From NCBI GenBank assembly GCA_027577415.1, contig JANBQS010000402.1, positions 1 through 18,838 of the forward strand: a stretch of 18,838 nucleotides of DNA, read 5' to 3'. This DNA is from Coemansia sp. RSA 922. Lineage: Eukaryota; Kickxellomycota; Kickxellomycetes; Kickxellales; Kickxellaceae. Every line of letters begins with the position of its first letter. Position 1 is the stretch's first letter. Of this stretch, positions 1 to 6,499 are shown piece after piece. A program made the position numbers and the translations under genes. The notes beneath the pieces are model-generated. The model searched no databases. It was not told the DNA's origin and was given only the letters and a program-made list of their open reading frames with translations.

Positions 1-377
1 CGTTGAAATGGAGGGTGTAGGCAAATATGCTCTATCGGTCCAAATTCAACAAATGTTTATATAAAACGAAATTAAAAGTGTGGAAAAATTCGCTTGAAGA
101 GGAGAGGAAATCTTCAAAAAGAGAATTTTTTTTCTCTTGCTGCTGGCAGTCTCACGCCCTTATGCTTTGTAGCCCTGGTCTGCATGATTAGGGAATTACG
201 GATTTGTAAATCAACATGATACGTGAATTTGAATTTGATACATCAAAGAATAGTTTGCTCGGGAGTGATATCAACCTCCTTTGTCGCCCCAGGTATTTAA
301 CCAGACCATCGTTGCCATTCTCCGCTCCTCCATCTTTTTCTTTCTTTTTATTTAATTTTCTGAGAACTTTTGTCATT
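1..377. other. Left-edge AT-rich stretch, no gene recognised
   Basis: This stretch is AT-rich with T-runs near 127-133 and 346-356. Only short open frames cross it, and none looks like a protein family I know. It lies 3' of the kinase-like remnant on the minus strand and may include decayed sequence from it, but no motif supports that. I see no RNA gene, repeat or promoter here. Confidence 0.4.
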
Positions 378-834
378 TTAACAAAGAGTGGTAAGTTGTG
401 TTGGCCAATGTTTGTGGCAATGTTTAATGCTAATTAGGCCACAGACAGACTGCGGACCTATCAATGTCGTGTAAACCCGACGAGTGTAATCGTACAGCTG
501 TGTGTACGCATCGTCTTTGGCAGCAATGGTGCTGGCCCTCTTTACTTCCACGACGGCAAAGAGGTTTCGGTAGGCACCCATGGCCTTGGCCTAAGGCTCG
601 GTGCAGGTCGTCTCAAGCTCCTGGCTTGTAGTCATGCTTGACGACAGGAAGGATGAGCTGATGCTGGTCTTGGACATTGGCATTGGCGGTAGCAGTAGCA
701 GCCGAGCAACACTTTGCGACAAAAAGAACAAATGACTCAATGGAGTCATACATTTCCTTTTCGTCAGCTTTAGCAGGATCGCCACCAGACCATTCACTCA
801 TGCTATCGACCACAGCCACCATATTGGGTGCCAA
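378..834 (-). pseudogene. Fragment resembling a fungal FunK1-type protein kinase, broken
   Basis: Two minus-strand frames read as parts of one protein. The upstream frame (834-613) contains a stretch like MYDSIESFVLFVA and then HDYKPGA before a stop at 615-613. Past that stop the same frame continues DDLHRA. The next part is in another frame (581-378), with FAVVEVKR followed by QLYDYTRRVY and CGL. From family knowledge, FunK1 (fungal-type kinase) proteins carry an N-terminal region with a DYKP-like element, a VVEVKR/EAKR strand and a QL-x-YTR helix before the kinase domain. The order matches; the kinase lobe itself (HRD, DFG) is absent. The internal stop and frame change suggest a decayed copy. 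Identification rests on recalled motifs, so it is moderate at best. An intron joining the frames is possible, but I see no convincing splice sites. Confidence 0.42.
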
Positions 835-1059
835 AGAGCTATTTGTAGGTTCTCTTGGGAGTGGTTGTGCAGACTATAAGGGAACCAGTATGATATGCAA
901 TATGTAATTCGTTTATATTGAAGTAAGTAAAAAATGTTTAAACAGTTAGCCTAACATGATGTGAGACTAGAGTGTTTACATGCTGATATCGCCATGTAAC
1001 AACTATTCAGTTACATATCACACCAGAACAAATGTAGCAGCAATGTATGTGCGCCCAGC

Positions 1060-1389
1060 TTACTGTGGAACAGGTAGTTTCGTAATCTTCAGTATGCACA
1101 CCCACGTACCAAATTTCTCAGCTGCTGGAGACAGAGTCACAAAAGGATCATATGTGTATCCCTCATGCTCAATAGGCCCATCGCCCCCTTTAGCAAACGA
1201 ATATGTCTCAAATTTACCTTTCATAGTTGAATAACATTTACTCAGAGCTATGCGTAAATTGCCAATAAAATTATCACTGGAAATGTTATCACCAGTGCCA
1301 CTGTAAAAATGACGCATCCATGGACCATCAATTGGCCCATGTGCATCAAACACGCATATATCGCTAATAACCTGAGGATTGTTGAACAT
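1060..1389 (-). CDS. Small orphan protein A (109 aa)
   Basis: I do not recognise the family. The start is the first ATG downstream of a TATAAA box 98 bases upstream, in the context TCAAACATG, and no earlier ATG lies in the leader. The open frame extends further upstream, but that part runs through the TATA region and is not likely translated. The protein has no signal peptide, membrane segment or coiled coil. Its C-terminal part is rich in Gly and aromatic residues and ends with a GTWVCILK motif. B has QKWKLTLK and C has GKWSLSWFK in similar positions, which, with the shared leader, suggests one diverged family. C is also exactly 109 aa. The upstream DNA carries several AGACTTG motifs. Function is unknown. 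Confidence 0.6.
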   Translation of the reverse strand: MFNNPQVISDICVFDAHGPIDGPWMRHFYSGTGDNISSDNFIGNLRIALSKCYSTMKGKFETYSFAKGGDGPIEHEGYTYDPFVTLSPAAEKFGTWVCILKITKLPVPQ

Positions 1390-1413
1390 GTTTGACAATA
1401 AAATTAATGGCTG

Positions 1414-1492
1414 TGGTGGTGTTGCAAGAACAAGCTGGAGAAAGGGATGAATGTCGTGTTTCTTGTACTGGAAAATCCCTTTGCTCTTTATA
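1414..1492 (-). promoter_or_regulatory. Core promoter and leader motif of gene A
   Basis: TATAAA occupies 1492-1487 on the minus strand, within GGGTATAAAGAGCAAAGGG. A CAACACCACCA motif begins at 1424, 68 bases downstream, and the ATG follows after 25 more bases. Genes B and C have the same arrangement with nearly the same spacing. The CAACACCAC element probably lies within the 5' untranslated leader. Confidence 0.6.
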
Positions 1493-1564
1493 CCCGGCTG
1501 AACAATGGGAAGAAGAAAAAAACTGTCTTCTGAAAAACACGGAGGCAATTATCTGCTCCAAGGG

Positions 1565-1713
1565 AGACTTGCCAGCTTGCTTCAATGCAACCACTCTGCT
1601 GACAAGTCTCTCCTTGCTTTTCTTCTTTTGTGCTGTAAGACTTGAAACTAAATGGCAACATTGTAGGTCTTCTTCTCAAGCCAGCTGCTCTTGCTCATGG
1701 GGTGCAAGACTTG
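1565..1713. repeat. AGACTTG motif cluster upstream of gene A
   Basis: AGACTTG occurs at 1565-1571, 1638-1644 and 1707-1713, and its reverse complement at 1603-1609. All lie 73-222 bases upstream of the A TATA box. The copy near 1705 is embedded in the odd palindrome GCAAGACTTGC. The same motif recurs four times upstream of gene C. Wider matches exist too: TGCTTTTCTTC followed by GCTG-T/C-AAGACTTG is common to A and C. A dimeric transcription-factor site is a reasonable inference. Confidence 0.5.
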
Positions 1714-1719
1714 CTGCTA

Positions 1720-2037
1720 AATCGAGGGATTGCTGCTATTTTTATTCCAAAGCTTTCTTTTCCTTCTTTTGCTGCACCCCCTTTCCAGCTCGACAAAGTA
1801 CAGCTCCTCGTCCCCACTTTTCCACCTTTCAGTGCTTCTCAGTCATGTTTTCTTTTGGTCGCAAAACTAGTTGACAAAGTGTAGCTTTGTAGCTTCTATT
1901 TTCAATGTCTCTGCTTTTGCTTGCGTTTTTGCTGCATTTTCCAACCGGGCACATTACAACATATTCTCCATATTGCTATGTTTGTCCATGTCCTTGTCTA
2001 ATTGTAAGCCAATTATACAAATACGGTCTGTCTAAAT
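1720..2037. other. Distal upstream region of gene A, no gene recognised
   Basis: This is pyrimidine-rich on the plus strand up to about 1850, then AT-rich. It separates the AGACTTG cluster of A from the 3' flank of B. A long plus-strand open frame crosses the A promoter, but its Ser/Cys/Phe-rich composition fits chance reading of pyrimidine-rich DNA. I see no RNA gene or terminator. Confidence 0.35.
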
Positions 2038-2351
2038 AAGTATATTTAGAAACTACTTATGTTAAAAATGTAAAGGTCATTAAAAAGGAGTGCTAGCGAG
2101 AGACGCTAGAAAGCATGTCTAACTGAGCACTGAAGGTAATCATAAAGTGTAGAGCTTGCTTGGGTGAGTACTGTCAAAAGAAAAATGTTGTACCCTGAAC
2201 AATACTAGTTTACATGGGTCTTGGGTTGGCGTAGAATTCAATAAGCTTGGACTAAACACCCTCCAATTTGATATTCCTAAACGGGATGGGGTATGGCTTG
2301 AATATTGAAACCGAAACCAGGCATTAGTAAGCCACTACTTGAGCAAGATTC
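2038..2351. repeat. 3' flank of gene B, homologous to the 3' flank of gene C
   Basis: AAGTATATTTA at 2038 and AGGTCATTAAA at 2074 recur at 5255 and 5293 beside gene C, with spacing of 36 and 38 bases. Close to the stop codon, GCTTGAATATTG at 2296 matches 5479. These shared blocks, in the same order and orientation, show that the duplication producing B and C included downstream DNA. The block nearest the stop (CAATATTCAAGC on the gene strand) could be part of the mRNA 3' end. Confidence 0.55.
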
Positions 2352-2699
2352 CTAGTTCAGTCCAGGAATATCTAGGGGAGGTGCATCACCTTCACCAAAC
2401 GTGATCTGACTGTCAGTAGATCTATCCCCGCATTTCAAAGTTAGCTTCCACTTCTGACTTTCATCTATATTCTGAGCATGAATCGTGAAACGGCTGCCAT
2501 TGCGGTGGATAACGGAGTATCTAAAGCGAGTACGTGCAGCATTCAGCAGAGACATTAAATGCTCCACAGAAGGAACAGTGTTACTATGGAATCCAGCATA
2601 TGATATAATACGAGCAATTGCTATTTCTAATGAATCAACCTTGAGGATGGGTTGTTCAATTGATAGGTTGGTTTCAGTTACTGCGTTGATGTCTGCCAT
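2352..2699 (-). CDS. Small orphan protein B (115 aa), paralogue of C
   Basis: The family is unrecognised. The start MADIN is in the context ATCAACATGGC, downstream of a TATA box at 2804 and a CAACACCAC motif at 2736. The predicted protein is soluble, with no signal peptide or membrane helix. It shares with C an early KV-x-DS-x-E motif (KVDSLE at residues 20-25; KVYDSVE at 16-22 in C), a central aromatic segment (RFRY versus FHYEY), and a late KW-x-L motif followed by T-D/N-S. Leaders and 3' flanks are also similar, so B and C are diverged tandem duplicates rather than convergent. The upstream region contains three bZIP-type ACGTCA sites, not seen at A or C. Function is unknown. Confidence 0.65.
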   Translation of the reverse strand: MADINAVTETNLSIEQPILKVDSLEIAIARIISYAGFHSNTVPSVEHLMSLLNAARTRFRYSVIHRNGSRFTIHAQNIDESQKWKLTLKCGDRSTDSQITFGEGDAPPLDIPGLN

Positions 2700-2725
2700 G
2701 TTGATTCGAATAAGAGCAGTGCAAT

Positions 2726-2804
2726 TAGTGGTGTTGTCAGAGTGAGTTGAAGAAGGTGAATACTTTTTTTGTTTGGGGCCGGAAAAACATCCTTTCTTTT
2801 TATA
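2726..2804 (-). promoter_or_regulatory. Core promoter and leader motif of gene B
   Basis: TATAAA lies at 2804-2799 in GGGTATAAAAAG. CAACACCACTA starts at 2736, 68 bases downstream, and the ATG is 27 bases further on. From this motif to the ATG the sequence aligns closely with gene C (CAACACCACTAAT, then a CTCGAA/TTCGAA block, then CAACATG). Confidence 0.65.
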
Positions 2805-3022
2805 CCCTGGTTGGATGAGGAGAAGAAAATTTTCCGCCAAGAGAAGGTTGTGTCTCTTGCTCCAAAACTCGTATGCTGGGTATCTCGGTATGACGATTTT
2901 TGTTTCTGTTTCCATTTTTTTTTCTAGTATTTTTGGCATTGGCTAGGAAACGGTGGTTTCCATTTATAATTCAAAGCATCTTTTGTATTTTTCCCTTTGC
3001 CGTGGCCTTTTTGGATAAATAC

Positions 3023-3282
3023 TGACGTCATTTCCTCTAGCCGTTTCCAAGTTTTACGTCAAAGGGTTTGCTCTTTTTCTTTTTCTTTTTGTGCTGGCCA
3101 GCTTGAAAGTGCACTATAATTTTTTTTGCCTTTTTACCTTCTTTTGTCGAGCATCAATCTTGCTGCCAATTCTATTTTTTTTTTTACCACTTTTAAAGTA
3201 GTTGTTTGGGCTCCTTTGCCCTACAATGTATTCGAGAATCCTCTTACAGGCTAAAAATACACTATTTCCGCCCATTACGTCA
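3023..3282. promoter_or_regulatory. Three ACGTCA bZIP-type sites upstream of gene B
   Basis: A perfect palindrome TGACGTCA lies at 3023-3030, with TTACGTCA at 3054-3061 and 3275-3282. These match the CRE/ATF and related fungal bZIP consensus. They lie about 220-480 bases upstream of the B TATA box. A diverged relative of the A upstream block (TTTTGTGCTG followed by GCTTGAAA) is at about 3087-3109. Three such 8-mers in 260 bases is more than expected by chance in AT-rich DNA, but function is inferred. Confidence 0.4.
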
Positions 3283-3507
3283 GTCTGATGTCTTGTGTTT
3301 CTGCTGCTTTTGTAGTCATACAAAGGCAGTAAAGAGCTGTTGGACACTTTAGTTCCACCTCTCTTTTTAGAACCCCATGTTAAAATTCCTGTTTATTTCC
3401 TAGACCAAAGCTCAAATCCCCTCGAGCAAAGCACAGTGGCTAGCAATAATTGAAATACTCATAATTTGGAAACTAATGAACCTTAAGCTTTTGAAGAATG
3501 CAGCTAT
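3283..3507. other. Spacer upstream of the LINE insertion, nothing recognised
   Basis: AT-rich sequence between the distal promoter of gene B and the left target-site duplication. I see no coding or RNA feature. Confidence 0.35.
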
Positions 3508-3526
3508 ACACATAAAACTACTAGGC
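3508..3526 (+). repeat. Left target-site duplication (19 bp)
   Basis: ACACATAAAACTACTAGGC is repeated exactly at 5173-5191. The two copies flank the retrotransposon fragment directly, and the bases outside each copy differ. This is the signature expected of target-primed reverse transcription. Confidence 0.85.
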
Positions 3527-3527
3527 A

Positions 3528-5020
3528 CCATCCTTTGCAGTACTGTCAGGCGCTACCAGAAACGGACCATACTCATCGACCATGGCTGAGATCATGGCAA
3601 TCGTAATGGCACTGGCAGTCCTACCTCTGAATACCCCGGCAACGATTTGGTGTGACTCGCAGGCTGCCATCACCATGACGAGGAAGCTACAGAACGTAGC
3701 AGACGATAGCTGGAGCAAGTCCCCGCTTGCCTACGTCGTCCAGTTCTTTATTCCTCAGATACGCCAACGTATGGCAGCACTCAGGCTCAAGTGGATCCCT
3801 GGCCACAAGGGCAATGAGGGCAACGAGGCAGCCGACAAGGCCGCAAAGGAGGCACAGCAACAGAGGCAGGGCTGGTGGACATTCCGCCTTGGTGCCCCCC
3901 TGAATGACCATTCTGGGTGTGCGCGGGCACCTCTCTGGCACCATACAAGATCGGCGGGATAGTGAAATGGCAGGAAGAGGCATGGGCCGCAGAACGACTG
4001 GTCAAATGGGTGCGCTTAGCCAATGGCGATGCGGAGATCCAAGAGAATGATCTGAAGGAGACACTGGAAGTGCTCAACTGGTCAGCAAACTCGAATGGGA
4101 CCTGGATGCATAAGAACTCATGGTGCCACACAAACGCACGGGATTCCAACCTATGTGGATTCATGCTGGGCGTGATGTTCAAGGTGCTGCTGGTGGTGGA
4201 GCAGGAGTGGGCATGGTACCCGCAGGCCTATGAGGAGCCTGAATGGAAAATGTGCCCATGCTGCAATGAGGAAATTGAAACGCAGGAACACTACTTTGCG
4301 TGCACAGCAAGTCGACTGATTCTCGGTCCAGGGGGGACGGCGGTGGAACCGGAGGCACAGAGCACACCAAGGGGCCGGCTTAGCATGGGACAGGCGATGA
4401 CACCGCGGGCCGACAGGTGGACGATGGTACGACCACGGGGGCCAAGCGCAACGGCCGAATTTGCAAATGCCAATGAAGGGGTGGAAGAAATTGATAAAGA
4501 AAGCAACAGACCAGTAGCCAAGTGGATAGAGCGAGAAGCCAAGGCAAGGACAGTATGCGTTTTGATTCCACAACAATGGCGCCGGGAGACAGCAGAGGTG
4601 ATTGTGCGGGAAATGGCCCAGTACGGCAAGAAGGGCAGGGACTGGGCATCTTGTAGCCTTGCCAGCGATAAGGAACTCAAGTCGGTAGTGCAGTGGCAGT
4701 GAATACTAAGGAAAGTCGTCATCCGTGAAAGATGGGCACACGAGTACCAGGAGCACTGGCTGCCATGGAACGACGCTCAGATCAGCAAGGAGGAGGCTTC
4801 GACGATCAGGCCAAAGAAGCGAAGGGCACTGATGCGCCAGCCTAGGCCACCCGATGTGGAGTGCGATGACGGCACACCAGTTTATCCCAAGGAGATGGAG
4901 GCATGGAGACTGGCTGAGTACAAGAAGCTGTGTCATGTACTCATTGACGATTGGCATTGCAGTAGGAAGAGCAAAGTGGCGGGCAAGGGACTGTGGTCCA
5001 TCAACACAAGATACTCTTAG
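3528..5020 (+). pseudogene. LINE ORF2 C-terminus: RNase H domain plus CCHC-like knuckle, broken
   Basis: The first open frame (to 3962) encodes RNase H from the second beta strand on. Glu is at 3588-3590, Asp in WCDSQ at 3654-3656, His in PGHKGNEG at 3804-3806 and the last Asp at 3834-3836. The first catalytic Asp would lie upstream of the truncation and is missing. A frame change between about 3908 and 3959 moves the reading to another frame, which runs to 5020. This part contains a C-x2-C-x8-H-x3-C knuckle at 4253-4303, typical of LINE C-termini. An in-frame TGA at 4700-4702 interrupts it, and the same frame continues with Trp- and charge-rich sequence to a TAG at 5018. It is therefore a dead copy. 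Confidence 0.8.
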
Positions 5021-5172
5021 TAGTTCTGGCGGTGAAAGCCAAAGCATGTGGTTGTGGCTGTAGGTAGTAATTTTTATTATTTTCTATGGTTAAGGCATTG
5101 GGTAGGTCTCAGTGCCAGTGACCTCAGTTCGTGCCCATACAGGGCTCCAATACAATGACTCAATCATCATCA
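5021..5172 (+). other. LINE 3' UTR with simple-repeat tail
   Basis: 152 bases follow the ORF stop, with an AT-rich segment (about 5068-5085) and a final CTCAATCATCATCA. No poly(A) run is present. The exact boundary with the duplication is uncertain by a base or so. Confidence 0.55.
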
Positions 5173-5191
5173 ACACATAAAACTACTAGGC
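5173..5191 (+). repeat. Right target-site duplication (19 bp)
   Basis: Exact copy of 3508-3526, immediately after the ATCATCATCA tail. The bases after it (TGGCCTTGG) differ from those following the left copy, so the duplication ends at 19 bases. Confidence 0.85.
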
Positions 5192-5514
5192 TGGCCTTGG
5201 CTCAGCCCAGCTATTCAAATTGTAAATTTATTCTATGCAACTACCAACAAAAACAAGTATATTTAAAAGTGCTATGTGTGTTAAGTATGTGGAGGTCATT
5301 AAAGAGTGTGCCAGTGGGTGTTAAGAATGTGCTAGGTGTGCTGGCGAGGCTACATACATGAAAGCATATATCAGTCCCCTTGCTCTCAGGTACAGACAGG
5401 GGTCCTGATGGAGTGTAATTACGTAAACTGAGACAAAGGCTCACTGGAATACACTGCTCCGTAAGAGAATGGGATATTGCTTGAATATTGTAATGTGAAC
5501 CATATGCTATTTGT
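5192..5514. repeat. 3' flank of gene C, homologous to the 3' flank of gene B
   Basis: AAGTATATTTA (5255), AGGTCATTAAA (5293) and GCTTGAATATTG (5479) match the B flank in order and spacing. Between 5268 and 5352 there are short GTGT/GTTAAG repeats (GTGTGTTAAGTATGTGG, GGGTGTTAAGAATGTGC). No gene is visible. Confidence 0.5.
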
Positions 5515-5844
5515 CTAGTTTTTGACAAGCCTAATTAGCCGAGGTCCTTTATCTATATCCGTATACTGAATCCACTCACCACTGTTGGTGTCAACTTTGA
5601 ACCAACTTAGTGACCATTTGCCCTTTATCTTCACTGCCATAAAGTGAACAGTTACATTGTGTTGATATTCGTAATGGAAAAGATTTCGATCTTCTCTCCA
5701 TTTTAAATCATTATCGCTAATAGCAGCTTTGTTGGGATTGTGAACACGGCAATAATCAGATATGACAGCGACTACTTCCTCAACTGAATCATACACCTTC
5801 TTACCAGTTTCAGCAGCATTCAGTGATACTAATTTGTCAGACAT
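5515..5844 (-). CDS. Small orphan protein C (109 aa), paralogue of B
   Basis: The family is unrecognised. The start MSDKLV is the first ATG below the TATA box and sits in ACCAACATGTC, matching the B start. A longer reading would need a TTG start and is not supported. The protein is soluble with mixed charge. Shared motifs with B are KVYDSVEE near residue 16, an aromatic FHYEY segment, and GKWSLSWFK with TNS soon after. Gene A ends with GTWVCILK and has the same length. No catalytic motif is visible. The promoter has an AGACTTG repeat block like that of A, part of it duplicated at 190-bp spacing. Function is unknown; a lineage-restricted multigene family is my inference. Confidence 0.65.
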   Translation of the reverse strand: MSDKLVSLNAAETGKKVYDSVEEVVAVISDYCRVHNPNKAAISDNDLKWREDRNLFHYEYQHNVTVHFMAVKIKGKWSLSWFKVDTNSGEWIQYTDIDKGPRLIRLVKN

Positions 5845-5871
5845 GTTGGTTCGAGTCAAGTGCAGTACTAT

Positions 5872-5948
5872 TAGTGGTGTTGAACAAGTGAGATGGGAGG
5901 AGATGGAGAATAGACTGTTTAGAAGTGGGAAGAACCTTGCTTTTTATA
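5872..5948 (-). promoter_or_regulatory. Core promoter and leader motif of gene C
   Basis: TATAAA at 5948-5943 within GGGTTATAAAAAGCAAGG; CAACACCACTA begins at 5882, 66 bases downstream; the ATG is 28 bases further. No ATG occurs between TATA and the chosen start. A GA/CT-rich stretch (GAAGAAGAAG on the plus strand, 5967-5980) lies just upstream of the TATA box, as at A and B. Confidence 0.65.
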
Positions 5949-6059
5949 ACCCATTGGAGAAGGGGAAGAAGAAGAAGAAAAAGGTCTGCCATCTGACAGG
6001 GCTCCTTGCTCCAACATTCCTCCATTCATTGGCATCTGCTTTTCTTCAGTCGAGCTGCA

Positions 6060-6180
6060 AGACTTGGCACTCCATCGAATTCTTTGCCGAGCCTTCTTTT
6101 AAGCATGCCTCCCAATCAACCAAGCCACGACTTTACCAATCATCGTGCAGCATGTCCAAACTTGCTTCAGCGAGACTTGC
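6060..6180 (+). repeat. 121-bp promoter repeat upstream of gene C, copy 1
   Basis: It matches 6250-6370 with 9 differences by my count (about 93% identity) at an offset of exactly 190 bp and without gaps. It begins and ends with AGACTTG motifs (6060-6066 and 6173-6179). It contains GCATGCCTCCCAATCAACCA, which includes a CCAAT box in either orientation. Confidence 0.75.
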
Positions 6181-6249
6181 TGGACATTTGCTTCTTCGTG
6201 CTACTTTTTCTGGTATATTCTTCAGTGTTCTGCTCCTGCTGTTGGTGTG

Positions 6250-6370
6250 AGACTTGTCTCTCCATCGAATCCTTTGCCAAGCTTTCTTTGAAGCATGCCT
6301 CCCAATCAACCAAGCCATGACTTTACCAATCATCGTGTGGCATGTCCAAACTTGCTTCAGCGAGACTTGC
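6250..6370 (+). repeat. 121-bp promoter repeat upstream of gene C, copy 2
   Basis: Second copy of the block, again bounded by AGACTTG (6250-6256 and 6363-6369). The intervening 69 bases are only weakly like the DNA before copy 1, so this is a partial tandem duplication. It lies between the C promoter and the 3' end of the convergently placed coiled-coil gene's transcription unit. Confidence 0.75.
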
Positions 6371-6499
6371 CATCTTAATCCAACAGAGATTGGTATTGAA
6401 AGTATTATTAAGAAAGAGTGAGAAATACACACATGGAGGCTAGTCACATAGTAGCCAAAAAATGCGCGCTTAACGTGAAAAATGGAAAAAAAAGGGTGG

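Larger units (their letters stand above)
3527..5172 (+). mobile_element. 5'-truncated non-LTR retrotransposon (LINE) fragment, 1646 bp
   Basis: The element begins inside an RNase H domain and runs to a simple ATCATCATCA tail at 5165-5172, abutting the right 19-bp duplication. It lacks any 5' UTR, ORF1, endonuclease or reverse transcriptase. From family knowledge, LINEs of the Tad/I-like kind carry RNase H downstream of the RT and a CCHC-type knuckle near the C-terminus, and often end in short simple repeats rather than long poly(A). The sequence shows both domains in that order. It inserted between the tandem genes B and C, upstream of B. GC content and codon use differ from the AT-rich surroundings, as expected of transferred-in mobile DNA. 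Confidence 0.85.

Noticed and set aside
613..801. Possible fourth member of the A/B/C family (MYDS motif at the same position as YDS in gene C)
   Set aside because: It lacks the TATA-leader design and the later W motif, and its following motifs fit a FunK1-like remnant better.
1392..1874. 160-codon plus-strand open frame across the A promoter
   Set aside because: It runs antisense through the TATA box and AGACTTG motifs and has Ser/Cys/Phe-rich composition expected from pyrimidine-rich DNA.
5848..5858. GGTTCGAGTCA, like a tRNA B box
   Set aside because: No matching A box or cloverleaf can be drawn around it, and it aligns with the leader of gene B, so it belongs to the C leader.
5762..6250. 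162-codon plus-strand open frame across the C promoter
   Set aside because: It overlaps the start of C antisense and the promoter repeats, and shows poly-Lys and Ser/Cys-rich low complexity.
6060..6370. CRISPR-like or satellite array
   Set aside because: There are only two copies of a 121-bp block, and the organism is a eukaryote.
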